Positions 41,390 to 48,975 of a stretch of DNA of 64,000 bases are shown piece by piece. A program made the position numbers and the translations under genes. A model generated the notes under the pieces. The model searched no databases. It was not told where the DNA came from and saw nothing but the letters and a program-made list of their open reading frames with translations. Positions within the stretch are counted from its first letter, which is position 1; every line of letters starts with the position of its first letter. This stretch comes from Actinomycetota bacterium. Lineage in GTDB: Bacteria > Actinomycetota > Thermoleophilia > Solirubrobacterales > 70-9. Location: positions 62,001 to 126,000 of the forward strand of contig JAFDWO010000160.1 in assembly GCA_018268415.1 (NCBI GenBank). Reading direction: 5' to 3'.

Positions 41390-42123
41390 TTGCCGCCGCG
41401 CGCCGCCGCGGCGACGTCCAACCAGCGGCCGCACAGGTCGCGGCCGAGGTCGTTGAAGGCGCCGATCTTGGCTTCGATCTCGAGTGCCAGGGCGGTCGGG
41501 TCGAGGCCGATCCGGATCGCGTCGGGGTCGGTCGCGGAGTCCGCGGTCCAGCGGAGAGCGTCGGCGGCGGTGACCTCGGGGTGGAACTGGATCGCCCAGG
41601 CGAGCTCGCCGATCCGGGCGGCCTGGAGGCAGACCTCGCTACGGGCGAGCGCCATCGCACCGGGCGGTAGCGGGAACTCGTAGCCGTGCCACTGGAGGGC
41701 CTCGAAACGGGGGGCGAGCGGACCGAGCACCGGGTCCTGACGCCCGGCCTCGGTCACCTCGACGGCATGCCAGCCGATCTCGGGGCGCGCGGCGCGGCGC
41801 GGGACAGCACCCGCCGCCGCCGCGACCATCTGCCCGCCGAGGCAGATCCCCATCAGCGGCACCCGCTGCTCCAGCAGCCGCCCGACCAGTCCCCGCTCGG
41901 TGCCGATCCACCCGTGACGCCCGCCTTCGTCGGCGTTCATCGACCCGCCAAGCACGAGGACGGCGTCGTAGCCGAGTGGGTCGGCCGGAGGCCCTGCCGA
42001 CTGCGGCAGCATCCATTGGTCGACCGTCCCGCCGCGCTCGCGGATCACGTCGCCGAAGACCCCCGGCCCGGCGTCGGTTTGGTGGACGATCGCGAGCACC
42101 CTCACCCCGCCAGTCTTTCGCAT
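41347..42123 (-). CDS. Class I glutamine amidotransferase-like protein
   Basis: A 258-residue GATase1 domain protein related to GuaA-like and peptidase-C26-like amidotransferases. The nucleophile elbow is MGICLGGQMVAAAAG (Cys), and the catalytic His and Glu are in AIQFHPEVT. The opening GVRVLAIVHQTDAGPGVFGDVI is typical of stand-alone members. It can supply ammonia to a partner enzyme or act as a gamma-glutamyl hydrolase. The start is uncertain: ATG 42123 or GTG 42105. The C terminus extends about 15 residues past the usual end into the methyltransferase remnant. Confidence 0.83.
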   Translation of the reverse strand: MRKTGGVRVLAIVHQTDAGPGVFGDVIRERGGTVDQWMLPQSAGPPADPLGYDAVLVLGGSMNADEGGRHGWIGTERGLVGRLLEQRVPLMGICLGGQMVAAAAGAVPRRAARPEIGWHAVEVTEAGRQDPVLGPLAPRFEALQWHGYEFPLPPGAMALARSEVCLQAARIGELAWAIQFHPEVTAADALRWTADSATDPDAIRIGLDPTALALEIEAKIGAFNDLGRDLCGRWLDVAAAARGGNYAGSEMTSRSEPS

Positions 42124-42190
42124 CACTCCAGTCACCAAATTGGCCCACTCGCGTCTTGTCCCGCGCGCATTTCTTCCTTTGGCTTCGGGC

Positions 42191-42802
42191 ATGGCGAAGA
42201 AACGAAGGAAATGGCAGCGGGGGAAGTTCACCGACCGGCGCGAGCCGATCTGGGAGCCGCTGCTCGAAGTCCTTCCCGAGGACATCGAGGACTTCATGTG
42301 GATGGGCGAGGTTCGCCTCACCGACCGCACCCAGATTCAGTTCTACAAGCACTACTGGACCCGGAGGTACCTACTGCTCGACCTGGGAGGGCGGACCTGG
42401 ATCCAGCTGGCCGATGATCGCTACGAGGAGGCCGAAGACCCAGGGTGGATGGTTGATGCCGTCTTCCGGTTCAGGGAGACCCGTGGTGATATCGTCAGAC
42501 GAAATGAGTGGGCGGAGAGCGACAAGATCGTGTGGGCGCGATCAGCGACGAAGCATCGGATCTCGCGCGAGCGCTCACTGCGCGTCGTCCGGCACGCCGG
42601 GATCTGTAGGCGTGACCGCAGGTACCCGGATGAGTGGTACGACGATCAGCGCTTCCTGTTCTTTGGCCCGGACCTGGAGGGGATGCAGCTTGAGGTAGGC
42701 GCGGTCGCGCCCGACGACGGTTCGTTGATCATCATCCACGCGATGCCGCTGCGAGCGCGGTACCAAGGTTGGTCTTCGGAGGCAGCCAAATGGCGAACGT
42801 GA
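42191..42802 (+). CDS. Possible toxin of a type II toxin-antitoxin pair (BrnT-like C terminus)
   Basis: A 203-residue basic protein I do not recognise with certainty. Its C-terminal half (SATKHRISRERSLRVVRHAG, RFLFFGPDLEGMQLEVGAVA and SLIIIHAMPLRARYQ) has the strand-helix pattern and closing His-Ala-Met-Pro-Leu-Arg of small ribonuclease toxins. The N-terminal half (PIWEPLLEVLPEDIEDFMWM) is an added domain of unknown fold. It overlaps by 13 nt a gene for a protein with a C-terminal ribbon-helix-helix, the usual arrangement of such pairs. The ATG at 42191 is preferred. A non-toxin function cannot be excluded. Confidence 0.5.
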   Translation: MAKKRRKWQRGKFTDRREPIWEPLLEVLPEDIEDFMWMGEVRLTDRTQIQFYKHYWTRRYLLLDLGGRTWIQLADDRYEEAEDPGWMVDAVFRFRETRGDIVRRNEWAESDKIVWARSATKHRISRERSLRVVRHAGICRRDRRYPDEWYDDQRFLFFGPDLEGMQLEVGAVAPDDGSLIIIHAMPLRARYQGWSSEAAKWRT

Positions 42803-43092
42803 AAAAAAATCGGAAGCTCAAGGACGGCGAGTGGGTTACGAGGGGCGGGACCGTGGTCACCCCCGAGATGGAAGAGCGCTGGTCGAAGGAATTCGAGGAG
42901 GGTTTCGACCTCTCGACCTGGACCACGGTCAGGGTCGGTCGGCCGCCGTTGGACGGCGTGCGTGTGTCGGAACGGATCACGATTCGTGTCCCACCTGATC
43001 TGTACGACGCCGCCAAGGCCAAAGCCGAGAAGGAAAAGCGCTCGATCAGCAACCTGACCCGGGAGGCGCTGCAGCGGTATGTCGAGGGGTAG
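42790..43092 (+). CDS. Ribbon-helix-helix (CopG-like) antitoxin candidate
   Basis: A 100-residue protein whose C-terminal 45 residues form a CopG/Arc-type ribbon-helix-helix: SERITIRVPPDLYDAAKAKA and RSISNLTREALQRYVEG. The first 55 residues are charged and likely flexible, a typical toxin-binding region. The start ATG overlaps the preceding gene by 13 nt and its end overlaps the M1 peptidase by 14 nt, so all three may be translated together. The upstream partner is the putative toxin. Confidence 0.7.
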   Translation: MANVKKNRKLKDGEWVTRGGTVVTPEMEERWSKEFEEGFDLSTWTTVRVGRPPLDGVRVSERITIRVPPDLYDAAKAKAEKEKRSISNLTREALQRYVEG

Positions 43093-44443
43093 CCGCCTTC
43101 TCGGTATGGCGCTCGCGGTCTTGGTCCTCGCGAGCGTCGCTGCCGCTTCTGCCGCGGCGGCGCCGGAGCAGCCGAGCGAACCGTTCTTCCCGCGCAGCGG
43201 CAACCGCGGCTACGACGTCGAGCACTACGACGTCAGCCTCGGGTACCAGCCGCGCAGCGGGATGCTCACCGCGCGCGACGTGATCGAAGCCCGGGCGACG
43301 TCGGGACTCAGCAAGTTCTCGCTCGACCTCGACGGGCTGAAGGTCACCTCGGTCGGCGTCGACGGTGAAGCGGCGGAGTACACCCGCGGGCGGGGGAAGG
43401 TGAAGGTCGTCCCGGCGACGCGGATCGCGAAGGGTGAGGCGTTCACGGTCGAGCTCCGGTATCAGGGGGTGCCGCGCAAGGTCATCGACCCCGACGGTTC
43501 GCCCGAGGGCTGGTACCGGACCAAGGACGGTGCCGTCGGGGTCGGGGAGCCGGTGGGCACCGCCGCCTGGCTGGCGTGTAACAACGCCCCCCGTGACAAG
43601 GCAAGCCTCGACATCCAGATCTCGGTACCGGCCGGGGTGAAGGCGGTCTCGAACGGCAGGCTCGTCTCCCGCGAGAAGGTGGGCGGGCGGGTGCGCTGGT
43701 CGTGGTCGGAACCGCAGCCGATGGCAACCTACCTCGCGCTCGTCGACATCGGCAGGGGCAGGCTCGTCCAGGGTCGGGTCGGCAAGCTGCCCACCTGGAC
43801 GCTGATCGACCCGAAGCTGGCGAAGGCCTCGCGGGCCGCGATCGCCTCCCTGCCCGCGATCATCCGCTGGGAGTCACATATATATGGCCCGTACCCGTTC
43901 TCCGCGGCGGGCTCGGTGGTCGATGTCGCCGACCTCGAATACGCGCTGGAGACGCAGTCGCGGCCGATCTACGCGTTCGCGCCCGACCGCACCACGGTGG
44001 TCCACGAGACCGCCCACCAGTGGTTCGGCGACTCGGTCAGCCTCGAGCGCTGGCCCAACATCTGGCTCAACGAGGGCCTCGCGACGTGGACCCAGTGGTA
44101 CTTCGCCGAGCAGCACGGCGGCCGCAGCGCCCAGCAGGTCTTCGCCGAGCTCTACCGACGGCCCGCCTCGGCCACCGGTTTCTGGAACCCGCCGCCGGGC
44201 CACCCCGGCCAGGCGAAGAACCTCTTTGCGGTCTCCACCTACGTGCGCGGCGCGATGACGCTGCAGGCGCTGCGCGACAAGATCGGCACGCACGAGCTGC
44301 TCCGAATCCTGCGCAGCTGGGCTACCGAACACCGTTACGCGAACGGTGACATCGAAGAGTTCATGGCGCTCGCCGAACGCGTCTCCGGCGAGCGCCTGCG
44401 CGGCTTCTTCCAGCGCTGGCTGTTCGAGCGCGGCAAGCCTTAG
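43079..44443 (+). CDS. Secreted M1-family metallopeptidase
   Basis: A 454-residue exported zinc peptidase. The signal peptide (about 1-28) ends near AAAAPEQP. The zinc motif is HETAHQWFGDS, with the third ligand in NEGLATW 18 residues later. The exopeptidase GAMEN motif is degenerate (YALETQ), so aminopeptidase activity may be altered. The N-terminal beta domain is typical. At 454 residues it lacks the large C-terminal alpha domain of full aminopeptidase N, like other short secreted M1 members. It overlaps the antitoxin-like gene by 14 nt, an odd partnership. Confidence 0.88.
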   Translation: MSRGSRLLGMALAVLVLASVAAASAAAAPEQPSEPFFPRSGNRGYDVEHYDVSLGYQPRSGMLTARDVIEARATSGLSKFSLDLDGLKVTSVGVDGEAAEYTRGRGKVKVVPATRIAKGEAFTVELRYQGVPRKVIDPDGSPEGWYRTKDGAVGVGEPVGTAAWLACNNAPRDKASLDIQISVPAGVKAVSNGRLVSREKVGGRVRWSWSEPQPMATYLALVDIGRGRLVQGRVGKLPTWTLIDPKLAKASRAAIASLPAIIRWESHIYGPYPFSAAGSVVDVADLEYALETQSRPIYAFAPDRTTVVHETAHQWFGDSVSLERWPNIWLNEGLATWTQWYFAEQHGGRSAQQVFAELYRRPASATGFWNPPPGHPGQAKNLFAVSTYVRGAMTLQALRDKIGTHELLRILRSWATEHRYANGDIEEFMALAERVSGERLRGFFQRWLFERGKP

Positions 44444-44444
44444 C

Positions 44445-44615
44445 TCAGTACCACTTCCCGCGGGCGAAGCCGCCGAAGGCGATCAACCCGATCAACAGGA
44501 CGATCAGGCCCACCCAGAAGCTCCAGACGATCATCAGGACGATCCCGATGATGACCAGGATGCCGCCGAGCGAGATCCCCCCGATCCCGCCTCGAGTGTG
44601 GTCTCTTGCTGCCAT
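44445..44615 (-). CDS. Small membrane protein
   Basis: A 56-residue protein with a strong ribosome site (GGAGGT, 6 nt before ATG 44615) and two hydrophobic segments (about 12-30 and 32-48) separated by a turn. It ends GGFARGKWY. The family is not recognised. It follows the LapA-like gene on the same strand after a 92-nt gap that contains a hairpin. Confidence 0.7.
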   Translation of the reverse strand: MAARDHTRGGIGGISLGGILVIIGIVLMIVWSFWVGLIVLLIGLIAFGGFARGKWY

Positions 44616-44683
44616 GCCGTACCTCCGTTGCAGTTGACCCAGACCCGCTCCAATTACCCCCGGATCGGGTTCGTCAACCAGTC

Positions 44684-44708
44684 GCTGCACGGGCGCTGCC
44701 CGTGCAGC
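44684..44708 (-). terminator. Hairpin after the LapA-like gene
   Basis: GCTGCACGGG and CCCGTGCAGC are perfect 10-bp arms with a 5-nt loop. The right arm ends at the last base of the LapA-like stop codon. No T tract follows in the minus-strand direction, so it is a T-less hairpin. Confidence 0.5.
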
Positions 44709-44968
44709 TAGCTGCGCTTCTCGAGGTCCTGCCCCGCCCGCTTCTCTTCGCGGCGGTGGCGTCGCCAGACCGGCCCGATGTAGCCGATCAGCATCCCGAT
44801 CAGGGTGAACGCCGCGAGCACGATGATCAGCGGCGCGTCGAAGCTTGCGAACAGGACTTCGACGGAGACCGACTGCGAGTTCTGCAGGCAGACGACGATG
44901 ACGAGCGCGATCAGGACCCCGACGATCCAGGCGCGCCAGTTCGTCGGTTTTTTCTCGTGCGGTCCCAC
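44708..44968 (-). CDS. LapA-domain (DUF1049) membrane protein
   Basis: An 86-residue protein with two membrane helices (about 12-30 and 45-68) and a basic C-terminal tail (WRRHRREEKRAG). The motif CLQNSQSVSVEVLFASFDAPLIIVL between the helices is the LapA/YciS signature. E. coli LapA works in lipopolysaccharide assembly; in actinobacteria the role is unknown. The start is GTG 44968. Confidence 0.82.
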   Translation of the reverse strand: MGPHEKKPTNWRAWIVGVLIALVIVVCLQNSQSVSVEVLFASFDAPLIIVLAAFTLIGMLIGYIGPVWRRHRREEKRAGQDLEKRS

Positions 44969-45083
44969 GGCCAGATCCTAGATGCCCCGGAGGCCTGAAC
45001 CTTTCCGCGGCCGGGTTCGTAGTCCGGCCCGACGCGGTTCACCAAACGGCCGCGACCCACTCGTCCGACAGAGGAGAACGAAA

Positions 45084-45287
45084 ATGCTGAAGCGCACCGC
45101 AGTGGCTACCGCAGCCGCCTTGGTCCTGGCGATCGGCGGCTCCGGCGCCGCCCTGGCCGCGAACGGCGCCGACGATCCGCCCGGCCACCACCACGAGCAC
45201 CAGGGCAACGGCCACCACGGCAAGCATCATCACCACGGTCGCCACCACCATCAGGGCGGCGGCGACCACGGGCGCGGCGGCTACTGA
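45084..45287 (+). CDS. Histidine-rich small exported protein
   Basis: A 67-residue precursor with a signal peptide (about 1-25, LKRTAVATAAALVLAIGGSG then AALA). The mature part holds some 17 His in short runs (HHHEHQ, KHHHHGRHHHQ) with Gly, Asp and Lys. The composition suggests extracellular binding of zinc, nickel or copper. AGAGGAGA is a clear ribosome site 6 nt before ATG 45084. The stop overlaps the convergent cupin gene by 7 nt. Confidence 0.75.
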   Translation: MLKRTAVATAAALVLAIGGSGAALAANGADDPPGHHHEHQGNGHHGKHHHHGRHHHQGGGDHGRGGY

Positions 45288-45664
45288 GGCGCCCAGCGGT
45301 CGGGGTCGCGAACCCCGTCGCCGCCCTCGGGCTTGCGACCGCCGACCGCGATCACCTCGAGCCCCTCAGGCCCGGCCTCGAACGCCCGCACCACCTGCGG
45401 CGCGACCCGCACCACATCAAACCTCTGCAGCTCGACCACCTCGTCGTCCAGCCGGATCCGCCCGGACCCACCGACGACCACGTACGCCTCCTCCTGCTCC
45501 TCATGGTGGTGCCCGTCGGTAGCCACCCGGTTCGGCGCATACCTGAACAAGCTGACCCCAAGTTCCTCCGAGTCAAGATATTTCCTCGAGAACCGCGCCT
45601 CGATCTCGTCCCCCTCAAAGAGGTCCTCGATCTCCAACAAGTTTTTGACCGCGTAGTCGCTCAT
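45281..45664 (-). CDS. Cupin-domain protein
   Basis: A 127-residue cupin of the ARO-like subfamily. Motif 1 is DGHHHEEQEEAYVVVGGSGRI, and motif 2 ends VVRVAPQVVRAFEAG. Metal-ligand His and Glu are complete in motif 1 while motif 2 has lost the His (RAFEAG), which points to a sensor or binding role more than an oxygenase. The start ATG 45664 has no strong ribosome site. It is convergent with the His-rich gene. Confidence 0.85.
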   Translation of the reverse strand: MSDYAVKNLLEIEDLFEGDEIEARFSRKYLDSEELGVSLFRYAPNRVATDGHHHEEQEEAYVVVGGSGRIRLDDEVVELQRFDVVRVAPQVVRAFEAGPEGLEVIAVGGRKPEGGDGVRDPDRWAPQ

Positions 45665-45732
45665 GGGGCGAGTCTAGGGGGTGGTTGGGCTGGGGCCGTG
45701 ATCGGGATTCGAGCGCCGATCTCCGGGAAAGT

Positions 45733-46326
45733 TCAGACCCCAAGTTTGTAGGGCACTATCGCGATGAGCAGCCACTTGGCGTCTTCCTTCACAAGGCCGA
45801 GGGCGTAGTTGCTCCCGTCAGTGCCGTGATACAGCGCGTACGCTTTAGGTCCCTTTACACGCAAAGCCGCGATAGAGCCCGAGATGTTGTTCTTTCTGAA
45901 GACCTTCGATTTCGAGAGCGGTTCCGCGAATTTATGCAGGGTCTCTGGGCAGGTGTGATGCTTCTTGCCACCGAATTTGGCGTTGACCAATTCCTTGACC
46001 ATCGCCCGGTCGAGGGTTTCGCATTGGGTTTCGAAGTCACCCCGCGCACGCGCGTCGTAGCTCTTCAGGATCACGATGTTCGCTTCTTCTCGTTCCTCGA
46101 GCGAGGCTTCTTTGCCAAAGCGCGCAATCGAGTTGGCGGTCGAGATCTTCTTATTCGGTTCGACAAATTCCTTGCTCGACTGCAAGGCGGAGACTTCTCG
46201 GCCGCTCTTGTTCGGCCCGGTGCCCAAGGAGGAAGACGATCCTCCGCCCCCGCAAGCCGATACGAGCGCGCATGCGGTGCATGCGAGCAGCAATCCCCAG
46301 CCCCATCCCATCAGCCGTCTATACAT
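45733..46326 (-). CDS. Putative lipoprotein
   Basis: A 197-residue exported protein with a lipobox (LVSAC) after a hydrophobic signal, so it should be lipidated and anchored to the outer face of the membrane. The mature part starts with Gly/Ser-rich linker residues. A compact domain of about 120 residues follows (EEREEANIVILKSYDARARGD, ending in YALGLVKEDAKWLLIAIVPY), the kind of fold seen in small NTF2-like proteins. The stretch is visibly lower in GC than its neighbours, hinting at transfer. It is divergent from the BacA-like gene. Confidence 0.65.
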   Translation of the reverse strand: MYRRLMGWGWGLLLACTACALVSACGGGGSSSSLGTGPNKSGREVSALQSSKEFVEPNKKISTANSIARFGKEASLEEREEANIVILKSYDARARGDFETQCETLDRAMVKELVNAKFGGKKHHTCPETLHKFAEPLSKSKVFRKNNISGSIAALRVKGPKAYALYHGTDGSNYALGLVKEDAKWLLIAIVPYKLGV

Positions 46327-46452
46327 GGCGTGACTATACAATAGATTCTGAACGAACAGGCGGGCTATCACCAACCCCGCTCGCGAGAGGGGGGACGCCG
46401 GGACGTTCATACGTTGACTTTTCAGAACGATCGACTAACCTTGATCATAGGG

Positions 46453-47082
46453 ATGCCATCAGGCAATGACAACCAGGGGAAAGTCACGCTGGTGACCCTC
46501 GGACCAACGGGGACCTGCCATGAGCGAGCGGCGGTCGAGTACATGGCGTTTCAAGGCGTCGAGGACTTCGAGATCGACTTCATCGGCGACTTCTTCGATG
46601 GCCTGGAGCTGATCCGCGGTCGAGACAACGCGTTCTTGGTCCAGTGCAGCGCGCACCCGAAGGTGCACGAAGTCACCGAGCGGTACTGGGCCGAAGTATT
46701 CGTAGTCGACACGTTCATCTATCCCACGAAGGCTCTGGCGGTCCTCCGCCGGCGCGAGGCCGAGCGACCCAGGACGCTCGGCCTCGTCCCCGCCACTGCC
46801 GGCTACATCAACCGCGACGAGTGGGAGGAGATCATCGATGTTCAGTCGAAGCCGATCGTCGCTACCGAGTTGTTGGAAGGGCGTTACGACGCCGGCCTGA
46901 CCCACCTCGAGCATCTCGCGGCTCATCCCGACGAGCTCAGGCTCGTCGACGAGATTGGCGAAGTCGACACGACGTGGGTCGTCTATGGGACGCGTAAGCG
47001 CTTCAGCGGCGACGTGATCGGGATCCAATCGCTGGAGTTGTTCCGCCGAGGTGATTGCGAACTGTCGACCGAGGCCGTGTAG
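46453..47082 (+). CDS. BacA-like prephenate decarboxylase/dehydratase-family protein
   Basis: A 209-residue protein resembling BacA of the bacilysin pathway, which decarboxylates prephenate without aromatisation. The opening VTLVTLGPTGTCHERAAVEY matches the LGPxGTxxE block of BacA and prephenate dehydratases. A FVVDTFIYPTKALAVL segment and a closing LTHLEHLAAHPDELRL also fit. The rest of a bacilysin-like pathway (bacB, bacC, bacD) is not present. It is in the same lower-GC segment and is followed in the same direction by a winged-helix regulator. An enzyme of an unknown small-molecule pathway is possible. Confidence 0.5.
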   Translation: MPSGNDNQGKVTLVTLGPTGTCHERAAVEYMAFQGVEDFEIDFIGDFFDGLELIRGRDNAFLVQCSAHPKVHEVTERYWAEVFVVDTFIYPTKALAVLRRREAERPRTLGLVPATAGYINRDEWEEIIDVQSKPIVATELLEGRYDAGLTHLEHLAAHPDELRLVDEIGEVDTTWVVYGTRKRFSGDVIGIQSLELFRRGDCELSTEAV

Positions 47083-47136
47083 TGCCATAGTAGGGAGGGA
47101 ACGCTTCTGTCAGCCGGGGTACGCACGCTGTCGGCA

Positions 47137-48105
47137 TTGGCGCGGCCACTGAATGTGTCGATCTTGGGAGCGTTGACAAACGCTCCCCGTTCAGGCGCCG
47201 AGTTGCTCGCGGCGATAGGGGATCCGCCTCGAACGACGGCGCACCAGCGGTTTCGCGAGCTGATCGACCTCGGAACCCTTCGACGGAGACGCCGGAGTGA
47301 GTTCCCCCGCCGATCGACCTACGAACTCACGCCGACTGGCGAACTTATGCTGGAGCTGTCCTCGACGGTCGGTAGTTGGCTTGCTGCCGCTCCGAGCGGC
47401 CGCATCGCGCTCGGAAGTGCGACTGCGCAACGAGCCATCAACACCCTGCTGGCAGGGTGGACCTCGTCGATCGTTGCGACTCTGGCCGAAAACCCCATAT
47501 CCCTCACCGAACTCGACCGATCTGTCGACTCGATCCCATATCCATCGCTTGAGCGCCGCCTTTTCGCCCTTCGCCAGACGGGCTTGATCGACGTCGCAAG
47601 CGCAAACGCCAAGGGCATCCCCTATGAGGCCACGGAGTGGCTAAGGCGGGCGGTGGTTCCGATACTTGCCGCCGCCACCTTCGAGCGTCACTTGCGAGAT
47701 ACGCAATCGCTGACGGCTTGCGAGATGCGTGCCGCGCTTCTTCTCGCGGCGCCTCTTGTCAGGCTAGGGCCTAGTGACGCGCTGAGGATTGCCTTGGTGG
47801 TGCATCCGCGGCCATCGCAGGATGAGACACCAGGATCGCAACGGGCTCCAATCGGCGCGACGATCGAGATTCGAGAAGGCCGGGCGACCACGGTTTCGCC
47901 GACGGTGTCTGACGATGCTCCGAATTGGGCTATGGGGACGGCCGCCCGCTGGTCGGAGGCCGTCCTCACCGGGAGCTGTCTAGGCCTCCGTGTCGGGGGC
48001 GAAAGACCCGAACAGACCAGTGAGCTCGTCGAGGCGATGGCTCAGGCATTTCGTCGACCCCGACAACCCCTGGCTGGTGCCCAGAAGCCGCACGCGAAAC
48101 GTTGA
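47137..48105 (+). CDS. Tandem winged-helix regulator (HxlR/MarR-like)
   Basis: A 322-residue protein with two winged-helix units. The first (about 1-75) reads ARPLNVSILGALTNAPRSGAELLAAIG then RFRELIDLGTLRRRRR; the second (about 105-175) reads VATLAENPISLTELDRSVDS and LERRLFALRQTGLIDV. The C-terminal 130 residues form an unassigned sensor. This two-HTH type is widely expanded in Thermoleophilia. TTG 47137 is the first normal start codon in frame; CTG 47107 has a better ribosome site (GGAGGG, 7 nt away) and would add 10 residues of helix 1. It follows the BacA-like gene by 54 nt and may control it. Confidence 0.75.
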   Translation: MARPLNVSILGALTNAPRSGAELLAAIGDPPRTTAHQRFRELIDLGTLRRRRRSEFPRRSTYELTPTGELMLELSSTVGSWLAAAPSGRIALGSATAQRAINTLLAGWTSSIVATLAENPISLTELDRSVDSIPYPSLERRLFALRQTGLIDVASANAKGIPYEATEWLRRAVVPILAAATFERHLRDTQSLTACEMRAALLLAAPLVRLGPSDALRIALVVHPRPSQDETPGSQRAPIGATIEIREGRATTVSPTVSDDAPNWAMGTAARWSEAVLTGSCLGLRVGGERPEQTSELVEAMAQAFRRPRQPLAGAQKPHAKR

Positions 48106-48171
48106 ACATCGCGTTTTGCAGGTCCTTTGGCCGAATACGGGCGCGTCGCCGGGCCCTACGCTCACGACCTC

Positions 48172-48200
48172 TTGACTGCTCAGGAATGGGTCGATAAAGA
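48172..48200 (+). promoter_or_regulatory. Sigma-A-type promoter for the 48.3-kb secreted protein
   Basis: TTGACT and TAAAGA are spaced by 17 bp. Transcription from here gives a leader of about 120 nt before ATG 48325. Confidence 0.5.
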
Positions 48201-48324
48201 TTGCAAGGTCAGAAGCCGGAGTCGCACATCGCCAAATGAAGCGCGACCCCGGCTGCAATCTGTCCGGGCTGGGACAAAGGGAGTCTCCTCCCCGGACGAT
48301 CTGTACTCACAGGAGGATACGGAA

Positions 48325-48870
48325 ATGATCAAGAAGTTGAGCCTGCTCGCGATGGTCGTGGGCGCGGTCGCAGCCTTCGCGGCGCCCGGTGTCGCGAATG
48401 CCGCGAAACTCACAATGCCGGCCAACACGCTGGTCCCCAAAGGAACCACAATCACAGGGACAAGCACCAACACCGTGACGGAAACCACGCTGGGCAAAAT
48501 CACCTGTAAAGAAGTGATGGTTTCCGGCAACGTCGAAAAGAACACTGGCACCGAAGTCGAAGTCAAAACCGATGCGACTGCCGGTGCCAACACTGCAACG
48601 GGATGCGAAATCGTCGGCCTCGGGGCGGTGACCATCGATCCGACGCTCACCAACATCACCGCCTCAGGCGCCGGGCCGGGGACCGCTGCCTTCACCTTTA
48701 ACGTAACAGGTATTTGTGAAGCCAAATCCACCACGTCCGAAGTCACGTGGTTCGGCACCAACAAACTCCATATTACGGCCGGAGTGGCGGAATGCGGAAC
48801 CGGCGGTCTCACGGGAGACTTCACCCTGGAGACAAAAGAAGGCGGCGGCGAAGTCATCGCTGAGACCTGA
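48325..48870 (+). CDS. Secreted beta-rich protein of unknown function
   Basis: A 181-residue exported protein with a signal peptide (about 1-26) ending in VANAA. The mature region is Thr- and Gly-rich with predicted beta strands and four Cys (about positions 61, 92, 131 and 153) that may form two disulfides. AGGAGGA lies 7 nt before the ATG, a near-perfect ribosome site, and an intrinsic terminator follows the gene, so it is a strongly expressed single-gene unit. The family is not recognised, but the style is common in Solirubrobacterales genomes. Confidence 0.75.
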   Translation: MIKKLSLLAMVVGAVAAFAAPGVANAAKLTMPANTLVPKGTTITGTSTNTVTETTLGKITCKEVMVSGNVEKNTGTEVEVKTDATAGANTATGCEIVGLGAVTIDPTLTNITASGAGPGTAAFTFNVTGICEAKSTTSEVTWFGTNKLHITAGVAECGTGGLTGDFTLETKEGGGEVIAET

Positions 48871-48900
48871 TCTACCTCCTTCATTTGGGAGTAGGACCAC

Positions 48901-48931
48901 AAAGGCCGCGCTCGCTGAGAGCGCGGCCTTT
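48901..48931 (+). terminator. Intrinsic terminator
   Basis: AAAGGCCGCGCTC and GAGCGCGGCCTTT form a 13-bp stem with a 5-nt loop, followed by CTGTCTCTCTTTTCC. It ends the secreted-protein unit. Confidence 0.9.
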
Positions 48932-48946
48932 CTGTCTCTCTTTTCC

Positions 48947-48975
48947 TTGACAAGATAATGTCGTTCCTATAGCCT
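48947..48975 (+). promoter_or_regulatory. Promoter for the giant secreted-protein operon
   Basis: TTGACA is followed after 17 bp by TAGCCT (or after 15 bp by TATAGC). It lies just past the terminator and is the only good promoter before the gene at 49328, implying a leader of about 350 nt. Confidence 0.45.

Noticed and set aside
43875-43890. TATATA-rich stretch as a promoter
   Set aside because: It lies inside the M1 peptidase and encodes His-Ile-Tyr-Gly in frame; the same codons occur by chance in the PaiB gene near 32940.
44650-44710. tRNA-like T arm (GGTTCGTCAACC) near the LapA-like gene
   Set aside because: No acceptor, D or anticodon arm can be placed around it.
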